NCBI RefSeq assembly: GCF_000237925.1
Contig: NC_031502.1
Location: forward strand, 38,379,612 to 38,443,611
DNA length: 64,000 nt
Source of the DNA: Schistosoma mansoni
Lineage: Eukaryota; Platyhelminthes; Trematoda; Strigeidida; Schistosomatidae
Direction: 5' to 3'
Every line of letters begins with the position of its first letter. Within the stretch, counting starts at the first letter, position 1. Of the stretch, positions 1-11,433 are shown in pieces. Made by a program: the position numbers and the translations under genes. The notes under the pieces are model-generated. The model was not told the DNA's origin. It searched no databases and worked only from the letters and a program-made list of their open reading frames with translations.

Positions 1-1331
1 TAATCGATTGAAATAAAAAGTGAAGAACATTGATATGGTCAAAAGAAGCTTTTACAGAATTCGAATGAATCATCAAAATGAAGACGTTATATTAAAGAAA
101 ATCTTTTCAATGGTCTCATTTCCTCAAACTGTACTAGTGCATTTACAGTAAATTTTCATTCACAGCGGTTTGTGATGAAATAGAGAACTTTTATGTCATT
201 AACAGAGGTACTAAAGATCGGTCGAAATTTAAAGTTGCATAATAATCAGAGAGTAATAATGTATGAAATCAGAAATCGCCCTCTTGACAATGATACAGAA
301 TACGAACAAACCGATGTCAAAAACAATTTACAAAATAAGATATTGAACAATGATGTGAAAGATACTTGTCCACGTGATAAATACTAGAAAAAAAGAAGAG
401 GAAACACAGGTGACAAAGAATATCAGATTAACAAAGTGACTGTCAGGATCATCATAAACCAAGGATTTCAACAAATTGCTTCTGAACACGAAAATCAGGT
501 TCAAAAGGAAAAATATCAAAGTTTATTCCATTTACCAGTTTCTTATCCAGCTTTCATTAGAACCAGTCCCTCTCACTGTATGAATAATGCTAGGAAAAGA
601 TCCTGGTGGGAGTAAATAAACAGGATTACCTAGATCCACAACAACAGGGCTGCTTACTGATTTTCATCCACCTTTCGATGACGAAACTGGATAGTGTTCA
701 AATATACTTCGGGAAAGAGAATACATTGTCAGGCCAATATAGCATTCTCCACAAGAGCAACGTACTAAAAAATTACTTACTTTTTATCCTCTATGTACAG
801 ACCATGTTATTTATTGTAGTAAGGAATGAAAATATCGGTTATTAGCTGATCCAACAAGGTTTCTTCCCGTTTAAAAACAGTCTTCCCAATAACATGTATC
901 ACATATGAGTTTTTACTGTCAAGTCTTAATGAGAGATATACTTGATGTATCAAAATGAACATCATATAAACTTAAATTTTTGTAAGAACCTTTCGTTCAA
1001 GTTATCTTGAATCATTTTTGAAGGGTATTTAAAGGTGAGGTAGCTTAGTACGAAATTATTCGAGCTTACGGTGTTGATTCGTTGCACGCTATTTACTGCA
1101 TCAAGAGTTGATATATAGGCAATAAAACCTTACAATTTATCGATTCACTTCAGCTACTGAAAGTTTTGGTCGGTATCTTCCCTAGGTTTTTATATAATAT
1201 CAACATATAGGCAAAATTAATTTTCAGATGATTGGTAAGTTCACTGGATATTGTTCTCATCCTTTAGTTCCGTTTAATTTAATACTGTTTGTTATCAGTA
1301 ACTTAACACTCATATACATTGATTATTTTAG
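1..1331. other. Intronic DNA upstream of the first visible exon; nothing assigned
   Basis: AT-rich sequence with short open frames only. No protein family was recognised and no splice-framed exon could be linked to the C2 exon at 1332, so this is most likely a large intron of the same gene. Confidence 0.45.
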
Positions 1332-4300
1332 GAATTAGCCAGTTCTTCTTCATATGGTAAATTGACAGTAAAGATTGGTTATCAACGAACATCATTATAT
1401 TTAGATATACAACGAGCTACAAACCTTGTACCACTTGACTCAAACGGTAAATTAAATTATTTAATTTTTGTAGTATAATTTAACCTACTCTTTTAAATGC
1501 ATTTTGTCAGCATTTACTAAATTAGCTGACAATTCCCCATAGTGTAGTATAGTGTGTTTTCTTACTTTTCTATAAATAATGAATATTTTGCTTTTCTCAG
1601 TAGTTTTAATTCATGAACTAGTCCTGGTTTAACCATAATATGATAGTATTTGAAAGTTAATTGTTATATATAACTTTCATATTTTATCAAAGTTATTTGT
1701 GCTGAACTACTTTACTTTCACTTCTGTATAGGTACTTAACTCGGAATAAATAAATGAAGTCTTTGGTTGGGACGATGAGTCGATCGATATTAGACTACCA
1801 TTGAAAAACTGGAAGCACTGAACAGCCTTCTCGTCCTAGTATGAGACTCTTCAGCAGTGCGTGTCCACGAATCTGCACGTGGGATTCGAACCCAAGACCC
1901 TCGGTCTCACGCGCTTAGCCTTCAGACCACTGAGCCGGTATCTAGCTTCAACCAATCCACGATCTCAATCATAAACTTAGCAATCTCCACGACCCCCTTA
2001 CTGATAAAATGAAGTTTCTCCGAACACTGTGATATTGATTGCTTTCATTTATTAATCGGAATTTATAGCATAAAAGGCTTCCTAAATGGGATCAGAATAT
2101 TCAGTAACTTTAATTATCTAACAACTGATTCACAGTTAGACCACCTGAAAACAAACTCATAACTGATTACTAATGCCGGCTCAAATTTGCTATTATGTTG
2201 TATTAAACAGATGAATAGTTGCATGGATTAGGCGATAGTATATGATTTTGAGGTATGTTTAAATGAAAGTACTTGCTCAGTAAAATGACTATTACGAAAA
2301 GTCATATAGTGAATCGAAAAAAATCTGTATCTAGAAGCTGTTTTATGTAAATTTATTTCAATTGAGAAAATATTTAATTCATGAACAGAGATTAAAAACT
2401 TTAAAATAGTTTACCATTTCATGTCATTATGTCAGGTAAAATGTATTTGAATCATATGTTCATTTTCTCATTGTTGATGTTAGAAAATATAATATAAATA
2501 AAACTTTTACCATTTGCAAAAGCCAGCAGCTATTCGAACTTAAAAGTTCAGTGGATTACACGATGTTTGAAGTGAAAGGCATTGAGTTTCAGTTATGGTG
2601 TAGAAAACAATACCGTAATGTAGACACATTTTGTTGACAAGTCTCAAATAAGCAAACATGTTCATTTTGCATTCCACTGCTGTCCATTATCCATCTTTAT
2701 TATCTCTAAATTACAGAAAAATTCGACAGCTTTTATATTTCATTTTCGTTACATTTCTCGTATTGAATAAAAAATCTTTCAGAGAAAATATGTATTATTA
2801 AATCATCATTTGTTTTGAAAGGTTTATCAGACCCATTCATAATTGTCGAATTATTACCTAAACATATATTTTCGGAAACTCCAAAATCATCACGAACAAG
2901 AATTGTCAAGAATACAGTTGATCCTGTGTTTGATGAACATTTTGAATTGTAAGTACATCATTATAACTAATGAAAGCTCTCAGGGTTTTTTTCAAAACAA
3001 AAATAAATAGTACATTTTAATTTTGTGTCATTTATTAATTCACTATGAATATCATTCCATTAGTCGAATATTGATTCATAGGTAAACGATGAGTATTTGA
3101 AACAGTACAAGTTAAGATGTATCAGATTCTATAAAAGACCGATAGGTCGGTGATGGTGTAGTGGACGCTACTCTAAAGGGTATTTGTAAGTAGTGGGTAG
3201 GGGAACGTGGTGTCGAAATTACAACAATAGTCGGACAGACTGAAAAATTTCAGTGCATTGAAAGCGAGACGTTGACAGAACACTTGGAGGCCAGCCGAGA
3301 AAACAGTTCAGATTGAAGAATGCACCAAAAGATGCAAATCGAAAATTGAAGGCTATGCAAATTCTTTGTAACTCCCCGCAATAAGTATATATACGTCCTG
3401 CCTACTGTCGTATTTTACAGTGTTTAGAAAATATATAATTAACATTTTTAGAGACTGAACTTTACCGGGTTTTCATTTTTGGCTATGATGGCACGTTGTA
3501 ATGCATTAAATTCCTTCTTGTAATTCAGTAATATTTAGCATTTATCTATTCAGATGTGTTTCTCTTAAAAATCTTAGTGAAGATTATTGATTTTAAATTA
3601 CTCTTATTTCGTCTTTGGTGATTTATTATCGATATGGTGTAATTTCTCATTTATTTCTGAGAACAAAAGTCTGGCCAACCTAGTGGACACAACAGATAAA
3701 GTTTCACTCACCAAAATTCAGTTTATTTTTAAATTATTTCGTTAAAAACCTATGAATACATAATGTAACCTGAGGCTATAAAGTATCAACTGGTACTCCA
3801 TAACTTATCAAAATGTTAGATCAATTCACTCTAAGAAAAATATATTATAAGTAATCAGTATTCAGGTAACCGTAATTTCTATGGAATACAATCATATCCT
3901 ACTTGGAAAATAGCACAATCAAATAAAGACTGTATAAGGGAGAATCAGTTAAGTGAATGTGATAATTATTCCACATAGTTTTGCTTATGTTGAATGAAAT
4001 CCATTGTTAATGTTGGTATCCTGATGTCAGAATTGTAACCGAATTCGATATCTTTTATTCACCATGATATAAACAAGCTTTTAATTATCAGATATTTGTT
4101 GCAGATATTAGGTAGAACCATTAAAACATATTATGGAAATATGATTGGAAGAAATATCAAATGTTAAAAGTTTTCACTTTATATATTTATTTTGATGGCA
4201 ACATGTAGAGAATAGTATATAGTGTTCCAAATATTCAAACATCTTGGCATTTGTAATAGCTTAAGAGACTTAAGATATTCCCTAATCTTTTCCTAATTAT

Positions 4301-7069
4301 CTATTTTTAAGATAAGCTATTTGTATTAAAGTTACAGAAAACTTAAAATTATTTAAAAGTGTTCTAAATAAAGATAATAATAGTAAACCATAAACTATAT
4401 CTTAGCCTTAAAAATTTGATATGCAGTTCATAATTGACATTATTTTATTTATTTCCTTTAAAAACATAAATATTGGTACAAGGAAGCACCAGATATATAT
4501 GCGCCACACGAATCTCATTTGATTTGTGTGACGGATGTGATACTGCTCAGGTGCCCAAACTGAAGCACGTGATTTTCTTAGGGGGCAACACCCGGAGCCT
4601 TTGACCTAAAGATCTGATTCACAAGCCAGTGGAGCATCGTGAGGAGATGCAGTCCCATGGTAGCCGGTGACTAACTATTGATTCATACGCCATTTGTTCC
4701 CTCAAGATACTGGAGCCCATGTGCACCATTGGTTTGGAATCAGGGTTTTTCAACTCCCCTAGGTGGACTCGCCGTGTCCACCAACCCGGCTAAAGCACCG
4801 GACATTCGCTTTTCATCCTCTCAATTTCATAAACAACACTCGTGGCACGAGAAGGCAGTGAGTAGGACTTCCCTGGCAGAGGCTGTATACGCGTGGCTAC
4901 GTGAGAGCATTTGGAGAGGGAGAGTGGACTCTCCCAACTCTCAGTCGTACCAGGGCATTTGGGGGCAACGTAATTCCAAGCTTGTTTGTTATAAGCTCAA
5001 AATATTTGATTTTAAGCATATAATTAAATAATTCAATAAATGAAATTGTCAAAAATATCAAAGTGTCTATTTTATTTATGTTTTATAGCTACATATTTTT
5101 TAATTGTTTTTCACATACCTAATTATTACCAATGAGAGAAATAAGTTTACATGTTCAATGTTTATTTATCGTGATAGTTACCATAAACAATAAGTTGTAT
5201 AACACAAAGTACACGTCTATCAACATTATGTTTATATATTTAAATAGATGTATGACTTGACTAGATTAGAAAGATTGATTACCACTTATATAGTTGTCTT
5301 ATTAAATTATATATAGATTTTACAGAACAAAGATTTCATTTATTTAACCAGATAAGAACTGAAATGTAATTTGTAATATCCCTATGAGTAGAAAAATTAG
5401 ATTTTTTGACGTTTTGTGACTCAGGGTAATCAACTTCTTCAGAGAATAAATAACCAAATTAACATTAGTCCAAGTTTAAATAGTACAAATTGGATTAATG
5501 TTAATTTGGTTATTTATTCTCTGAAGAAGTTGCTTACATTGAGTCACGAAACGTCAGAAAATCTAATTTTTCTACTCATTGGGATATTACAAATATATGA
5601 ATTTATTTATAACAATCTACCCAATGCTCAATTTATTCAAAATTATCAAATCAAAACTTGGTAATGATACCTGAAATCAAAATTTTAATCATTTTCACTA
5701 TTGAATCATAACGTGAAAAAAAGTGAAGAAAAACAAAAAACTGTAGGATTTCATTATAAGGTTTCTGATGCTTATATCAGCAAACATATGGAAGAGATTA
5801 AAAAATAGAAATATTGCTTTCTGACACTGATTTTCATGAAATCATTTTTGAAGTGTTTTTTTTAAAAAAATACTATTAAAAGATATCCTGTTATTAAGTC
5901 TGTGTTATAAAGGTAGGATACTTGTTATAACGCTAGGGTTTCTTGTTATAACAGTCCTTTCACTTTTTACACGTATGTGGGACGTTAATTTACCTTGTAC
6001 GAATGTCTACACTAGATTCCCTCCCAGTGTCTATTCTACAGGACTTCAACACAACTCAGATCAAGAATACGAGATTAGCCTGACTAGAACGTCAATATAT
6101 TTCCACACCAAAATCCGATACAATCCAACAACAAGAACAGTTAATCAGTAATAGTCAGGATAGGGGATTATATATAACACATATAACACCTGTCACACTA
6201 TCTACATGTCTGACTAATAAAAAACCAATCATTATCATTCTCGTCCACACATCAGTCTGCTTAGGATCAAATTTTATTGGGAATTCAACATATCACACCA
6301 TTTGTAACCTCTTGAAATTCATCAGTCAAATCCTTTTAAACATTAAAAGTAATCTCTTACATGAATCAATCACGGATATGGTATTTTTCACACTAAACAC
6401 CAATAATTTATTTAGCTTTCAGGTTACTAATTTACTATTAGGCGCCTCATATAGAAAGAAAATATAATGTTCACAAACTTCCTGTTATTAGATAATCACA
6501 GTCAAAACAACAAAAGTCACTGAATCCAATACATCTAGATGATGATTTCAAGAACAAATAAATTTAGTTTCGATAACTATATTACATACTTTATGCATCA
6601 CATTATGACCCATCCACTTCAATACTACGAAACTATAATAAAAAGTAGTATCGACATATTCACACAATAATTTCCAGTACGAACAACTTGGTTAGGTTAT
6701 GTTTAGTGAGTCAATTGTCGAATTTTATTAATCATAGAATCAAATAATCCACTGCTTGATATCTTATGGCTTAAATGATCAAAATGTATTTCTTTAATTT
6801 CCAGTCCGGTTACTCCAGAAGAATTACAACATCCATCATTCTGTTTAGCTTTTATTGTCATGGATCATGATTTGATAATGTCGGACGATTTCGAAGGATG
6901 TGTATTTATTCGACCTTCATTACTTATGAAATCATCAAATAAACAGGAAATAAATCCAGAGAATTCAAAACTAGTTTTTTCAAACTCTCGATTACAGAAT
7001 CGATCGGCCAATGAGTATAAACAGTTACAATTATGCTTACCGCTCATCCGACCTATCAGTAAAAGTAAG

Positions 7070-7114
<45 letters not shown>

Positions 7115-8088
7115 ATGACCATTTAATACATTAAGGTTATTCTGATTGAAATCAGAAATACAAGAGGCTTGGTGTACAGTTTTTTCAATAGAGGTAGTTT
7201 GCCAACCCATGAGATCACAGACTATTAATATAGCGCCAAAACTGTACATATTTTAGTGTTGTTGATATAGTTCATTAAAGTTGACCTTTGTAAATCACAA
7301 ATTGTATGCTCTAACTGTCCATCTAACTTTGTATCCTAAACGTATTATCACTATCCTTTTATGCTTGTACATTCGATCGTATCTTTAGTTTATTTTTATA
7401 TTTAACTAGCTTAAAAGATCGTATGTTCATTTTTTAATGAAAAATGGACATTGTTAAGGGAAATATTGGTGCAATAAGCAATAAACAGCTAATTCATCCT
7501 ATTTTTAAGACTTCTTGTAAGTATGCACCAACAGATCTACAAAGCGTCCGCGTCACGAGATTCACGTTCTGGTGTGAGAATAACAATTTAAGACCACTTA
7601 GATAGGAAACAGTGCTTTATGTTGTTAACTTCAGTCAATTTATCTCTCAATGCGATCATCAATCAGTGTCAACAAGGCGACATTTTATCAATTCCTATAT
7701 GGGTAATTCCATAGGTCATGGTTTTGAGCAATAAAGCCATGAAATCTTAAAACTGTTCAATAATCATTCAGGCAGAAAATACTCATGATGAATTTTATAC
7801 CGTTTCAATTCTAAACGTGAAAATGAATATCCAAGTAGGCAGTTAGCTTGGCCATCTGAAGAGTTCTTTTAAATTGGATTTATAATGATAAAAAAATTAT
7901 AGCTAATGTGTATCACACACCTTTTTAAATTCATTTGTTAGATAATATTCAGAAACAAATTTTCGTCATGATAAACTTTATTTTCAGAATATGGTGCATT
8001 GGATATTTTGGGTCAACGTACCGACTCATATGCCCAAGAGATATTTAAACGATGGAAAACCCTAGAAGATAGTGAAATTAATCAATAA
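1332..8088 (+). CDS. Munc13-4/BAIAP3-like C2-domain protein, C-terminal four exons (partial)
   Basis: Four spliceable exons join in frame: 1332-1446, 2822-2948, 6805-7064 and 7988-8088, ending in TAA at 8086-8088. All junctions have AG/GT and the phases agree (0, 1, 2, 1). The product is the last C2 domain of the Munc13-4 (UNC13D)/BAIAP3 family, which primes secretory vesicles for calcium-triggered exocytosis at the membrane. Exon 1 gives beta strands and loop 1 (RATNLVPLDSNG), exon 2 continues with LSDPFIIVELLPKH and DPVFDEHFEL, and exon 3 has loop 3 (MDHDLIMSDDFEG). The aspartates expected to bind calcium in both loops are present. Exon 4 gives a short tail (LDILGQRTDSYAQEIFKRW) of the kind ending these proteins. 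The MUN/MHD region and any N-terminal C2 domain must lie left of the window; I could not find further exons in 1-1331. The choice between UNC13D and BAIAP3 orthology is open; the family call is firm. Confidence 0.87.
1787..1985 (-). mobile_element. tRNA-headed hammerhead SINE (family 2), decayed ribozyme
   Basis: Read on the minus strand it has a tRNA-like head with an A-box-like segment (CTCAGTGGTCTGAAGG) and a good Pol III B box (GGGTTCGAATCCC), followed by a hammerhead-like part: CTGAAGA, a stem II of the GTC...GAC type, then GAGAA where GAAAC is expected and GTT at the cleavage triplet. Two core changes make it unlikely to cleave. Related copies lie at 16950-17230, 55890-56110 and 56700-56925. 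It sits in the first visible intron of the C2-domain gene. Confidence 0.72.
2540..2612 (+). mobile_element. Degenerate head of an S-alpha type SINE
   Basis: AGTGGATTACACGATG...GAAGTGAAAGGCATTGAGTTT resembles the tRNA-like head of the copy at 38640-38715 (GAGTGGATAACATGATGG...). The ribozyme half is not visible. Intronic. Confidence 0.45.
4460..4966 (-). repeat. Dispersed repeat A, full-length copy
   Basis: About 0.5 kb, shared with 8536-8983, 10925-11433, part of 37604-37700 and 63064-63405. Common landmarks on the plus strand are TAAATATTGGTACAA near the left end, GTGGAGCATCGTGAGGAGATG, CATACGCCATTTGTTCCCTC, and GTACCAGGGCATTTGGGGGC at the right end. On the minus strand the copy ends TTGTACCAATATTTATG plus T/A-rich sequence, which looks like a retroelement 3' end, so I give it minus orientation. 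Short reading frames are not conserved between copies. Family name unknown to me; a non-autonomous retroelement or the 3' part of a LINE are both possible. Confidence 0.75.
5371..5592. repeat. Near-perfect 102-bp inverted repeat with 18-nt loop
   Basis: Left arm 5371-5472 and right arm 5491-5592 are reverse complements except for about nine positions; the loop is 5473-5490. The arms include GAGAATAAATAACCAAATTA and its complement. It lies in an intron of the C2-domain gene, so the transcript could fold into a 100-bp hairpin. It could be a fold-back MITE or a recent inverted duplication of part of a retroelement; no target duplication was recognised. Confidence 0.9.
7073..7110. repeat. (TA)n microsatellite beside a splice donor
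   Basis: About 19 TA units starting 9 bases after the donor GT (7065-7066) of the third visible exon of the C2-domain gene. Confidence 0.95.
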
Positions 8089-8135
8089 TATGAAAGTATG
8101 GGTAAAATAAGACAGTCACTTCATAAAACTTCTCT

Positions 8136-8141
8136 AATAAA
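8136..8141 (+). promoter_or_regulatory. Candidate polyadenylation signal of the C2-domain gene
   Basis: AATAAA 48 bases after the stop codon at 8088, the only canonical hexamer close to the end of this gene. Placement fits a short 3' UTR, but no transcript evidence is available here. Confidence 0.5.
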
Positions 8142-8535
8142 TTCATTTCATTTTTTCTTAGAAGGACAATAATACAGAGAATATTGTTACTTAAACATTT
8201 ACTCATATAATCAAGTTTATTTTCTCTTTATAATCCATCTTCACAGTCATCATATCTCTATCATTATGACTAGTACACTGTATAATCAAGTTTTCTTTTT
8301 TTTAAAAAAAGAATTAAAACGAACTGTTAAGGTTTTCAATAGTCGTAATGTATTATACATCCACATTTTTGTGTTTATCCATACACATTATGAAGTAATT
8401 CACATTTTATTATAAACATTTTTTATGTAAGTATAATAATGTTCAGTATGAAAAACAACTCATACTTGTTTCTTTTTGTATATACACAAATAAGAAATAA
8501 TTCAAGTAATAAGATAATATTGTTTATTATTTCAA

Positions 8536-8983
8536 CACAGAAACATTGGTCCCAAATATATATGCGTCCCGCAAATCATTCGATTTGTGTGTGAGCTGGG
8601 ATACTGTCCAGGTGCCGCAACCGAAGCATGTGATTTTCTTAGGAGGCCACAACTCGAGCCTTTGACCTAAAGGTCTAATCAACAAGGCAGTCTCATGGTA
8701 GCCGGTGACCAACGATTGGTTCATACGCCATTTGTTCCCTCGGGATCCTGGAGCCCATGTGCCCAACTGGATTGGTATCAAGGTTTTCCAACTTCCCAAG
8801 GTGGATCCTCTATACTCACCAATCTGGTTTGAGTGCCAGACACTTGCTTTTCGTCCTCTCAATTTCGTAAACAACACCCCGGCCTTGAAAAGGCAGTGGC
8901 TATATACGCGTGGCCATGTGAAAGCATTTCAAGAGGGAGAGCTGACTCTCCCCACTCTCAGCCGTACCAGGGCATTTGGGGGT
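8536..8983 (-). repeat. Dispersed repeat A, copy with internal deletion
   Basis: Same landmarks as the copy at 4460-4966, but the segment around GTGGAGCATCGTGAGGAGATG is missing near 8687-8693 and the left end is more diverged. Lies about 450 bp past the end of the C2-domain gene. Confidence 0.72.
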
Positions 8984-9977
8984 TAGAGTAGATGTGGTTC
9001 CAGTGGAGTGTATTTCAAAATAGTTTTGACTATTCGCATTTATCTATACAGACTTTTAGAAAGTCGACATTCGCATTTGCTATTACACGATTGATAGCGT
9101 ATTCCTAAAAACCGTTGAGTTACTTAATCACTATAAAATCCTTTCCAATTTTAAAACAACGAAAGAAACTTATTGACTTATTAAAAGAAACGGAGACACT
9201 TCAGTACAGAAAATTTTCTTTTCGATAATATCATTTTTTTATGCTTTACAATCGTACTAACGGGTAAGTTTTGCATATAGTCATCTATAGTAAAATAGAG
9301 GAGTTTTACATAAATAAACAAAATTATAAAATAATAATGTCAAAAGGGCTGAAAGGTCACAGGTCAGTTTCACAGCATTTCAGATATCATAACAACTAAG
9401 TAATACAATAGAGTTTTGAATATCCACTTAGATGTAAATTATATTACAAACTTTTAGGCAGCAAAGTTCGACTCAAAGCCTCTACATGGCGCTGCTAGGT
9501 AGTGAGAGCAATCTTGCTTGCTAATTTGGGTCGGCAAAGATCAAAATAAACCATCAATCCAATGATGTACTTCGATTACTCGAAGTTCATTCTCCGAGGC
9601 TTTAAAAATCGTGATGGCCTGCCCGATGTGTATGCTTATGTATTTGAATGGCATGAGTTTCGGCTTGTGCAGTTTATGTATGTAGGTATATGCAAAGGGT
9701 ACGCGCGTGGGCTAGAACGAGGTACGTAAGCTGAAAAAATTTCTGTCCTATGTCTAATAAAACCAGCGACCTAATCCTCCAGGTCAAAAACATACTAAGA
9801 AATAGCAAATACTATAGAGAGGTGACCAACAACCCTCCACGATAGTGTTGGTGCTCATGAGTATGTCATGAAGTGCATAGATTAGTCGTTGTACCAGTGG
9901 TATGCATGTAACGCATAAGAGACAGTCAGTTGTAGCATATACATTTGAAGGAAGCGGTAACCATCTACACACCCAGG
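8984..9977. other. Intergenic DNA, nothing firmly assigned
   Basis: 9470-9780 is more GC-rich than its surroundings and may be an old retroelement fragment; no protein similarity recognised on either strand. Confidence 0.4.
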
Positions 9978-10152
9978 GGGTGAATATTCCTATATGTATG
10001 GTATGGGACACATTGATGAAAACTTGGATGTTATTGGTGTGCATGTAATGTATGCTTGCTCGTAGGGTAAGTATACCTATATGTATCCTAAGGGATGCCT
10101 AAGTGAAAACTTATGTGTTATCGATATACATGTAGACTATGCTTGCTCTAGG
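9978..10152. repeat. Two diverged 87-bp tandem copies
   Basis: Copy 1 is 9978-10064 and copy 2 is 10065-10152. Both contain CCTATATGTAT near the start, GATG/AAGTGAAAACTT in the middle and TATGCTTGCTC at the end. The copies differ at many positions, so the duplication is old. Confidence 0.75.
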
Positions 10153-10454
10153 TGCGATGCCCACACACCAAGACCCGGACGTTCCAACAATTTTCCCACG
10201 AAACCACGTCCGCACGGCCGTTTCCTGAGCCCCCGAAAGTGGGTTTCTATTCCAGATAAGCCTATGGGCTTTACTAACCTCGAATGGCTGAAACACTGCA
10301 CAAACTTCTGATTCACTTTCCAATTTATCTTATTGTAAACTTGAAGAACAATGCCCTGATACCTCTTTAGTATGTTACAAGAATATTTAATTAACGAAAA
10401 CGTTCATAAAGAAAAATCTCTTCCCATTTTAGATCATAACAACTAAAATAAAAA

Positions 10455-10588
10455 CCTTATAAGCAAAGACAGATAGTGGCTAGTAGTGGAATCCAGGACG
10501 TGCGTCTCGTCTTATTTGAGACTCATCAGCTGGATGTATCTGCGTCCTGGATTTCACTGCTAGCTACCATCCATCCTTGCTTATAAGG
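10455..10588. repeat. Fold-back copy of the S-alpha hammerhead repeat
   Basis: Left arm 10455-10500 (minus orientation) and right arm 10543-10588 (plus orientation) are reverse complements at about 39 of 46 positions. Both arms are the ribozyme 3' segment (GTCCTGGATT...CACTGCTAGC...). The 42-base loop 10501-10542 is the ribozyme core strand: on the minus strand CTGATGA, stem II GTCTCAAATAAGAC, then GAGAC instead of GAAAC. The plus-strand tail continues to about 10710 with sequence shared with 38480-38605. Confidence 0.8.
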
Positions 10589-10710
10589 CTTGTGACTTGA
10601 GGCAATATCGAGACTATCAGTACGGGATGCACATATACCAATAAGAGACTGATCAATTGCAGTCCTAAGCATCAATGGGAAGATTCCAACAAACAATACA
10701 AAATAAATTA
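10543..10710 (+). mobile_element. S-alpha type repeat, tail half
   Basis: Begins GTCCTGGATTTCACTGC at the ribozyme cleavage region and runs through a tail containing AGAGACTGATCAATTGCAGT and AACAAACAATAC, matching the tails at 38480-38605 and 36943-37060. Confidence 0.7.
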
Positions 10711-10924
10711 ACATAAAAACCTTAATCTTTTTCGTTCAAAATATACAATTTCATCGCTACATTCTATAATCCAACATATTTAGTTTAATTCAATAATTAC
10801 TAGTTAGTATACTCACGGCAATTAGCTAAGCTTACTCGTAAGTAATTACAAAAAAATCATTTTGTTCAAAATGTATATGAAACTAAGAATTTCATTTATT
10901 CAACATCTTATAAATTGACTTACT

Positions 10925-11433
10925 TAAACACATAAATATTGGTACAAAGGGGACACCAGATATATATGCGCCACACAAATCTCATCCGATTTGTGTGAGG
11001 GCTGTGATACTGCCCGGGTGCCCAAACCGAAGCAAGTGGTTTTCTTAGGAGGCAACACCCGGAGCCTTTGACCTATAGGTTTGATCCACAAGGCAGTGGA
11101 GCATCGTGAAGAAATGCAGTCACATGGTAGCCGGTGACCAACGATTGATCCATACGTCATTTGTTCCCTCAGGATACTCAAGCCCATGTGCACCATTGCT
11201 TGGGAATCAGGGTTTTTCAACTTCCTTAGGTGGATTTTCTGTGTCTACCTACACGGTTAAAGCGCCGGACATTCGCTTTCTGTCCTTTCAATTTCGTAAA
11301 CAACAGTAATGCCCTGAGAAGACGGTGAGTAGGACTTCCTCAGCAGAGGCTATATACGCGTGGCCATGTGAGAACATTTCGAGAGAAAGATCGGACTCTC
11401 CCCACTCTCAGTCGTACCAGGGCATTTGCGGGC
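10925..11433 (-). repeat. Dispersed repeat A, full-length copy
   Basis: Left end TAAATATTGGTACAAAGG and right end GTACCAGGGCATTTGCGGGC frame a copy closely similar to 4460-4966. It has the same orientation as the two copies to its left, so three copies lie head-to-tail within 7 kb between and inside the two convergent genes. Confidence 0.78.

Larger units (their letters stand above)
2949..6804. other. Long intron of the C2-domain gene with several repeats
   Basis: The intron between the second and third visible exons (3.86 kb). It holds a 0.5-kb dispersed repeat (4460-4966) and a large hairpin (5371-5592). Around 3140-3440 and 5930-6310 the composition is richer and less AT-biased than the surroundings, suggesting further old insertions that I cannot classify. 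Confidence 0.6.

Noticed and set aside
1219-1236. Possible micro-exon (TTTTCAG, seven bases, GTAAGT) just before the first C2 exon
   Set aside because: Schistosomes do have micro-exons, but seven bases cannot be supported without transcript data.
5520-5560. Hammerhead-like string CTGAAGA...CGAAACGTC in the right arm of the big hairpin
   Set aside because: The bases after the first core block and before GAAAC do not form a stem II (no proper closing pair), so it is not supported as a ribozyme.
5930-6310. Possible solo LTR (TGTTATAA... to ...CAACA)
   Set aside because: No matching target duplication and no second copy in the window, so the ends are guesswork.
9784-10323. Overlapping open frames of 70-86 codons on both strands
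   Set aside because: They lie over the 87-bp tandem repeat and retroelement-like sequence and have no conserved domain.
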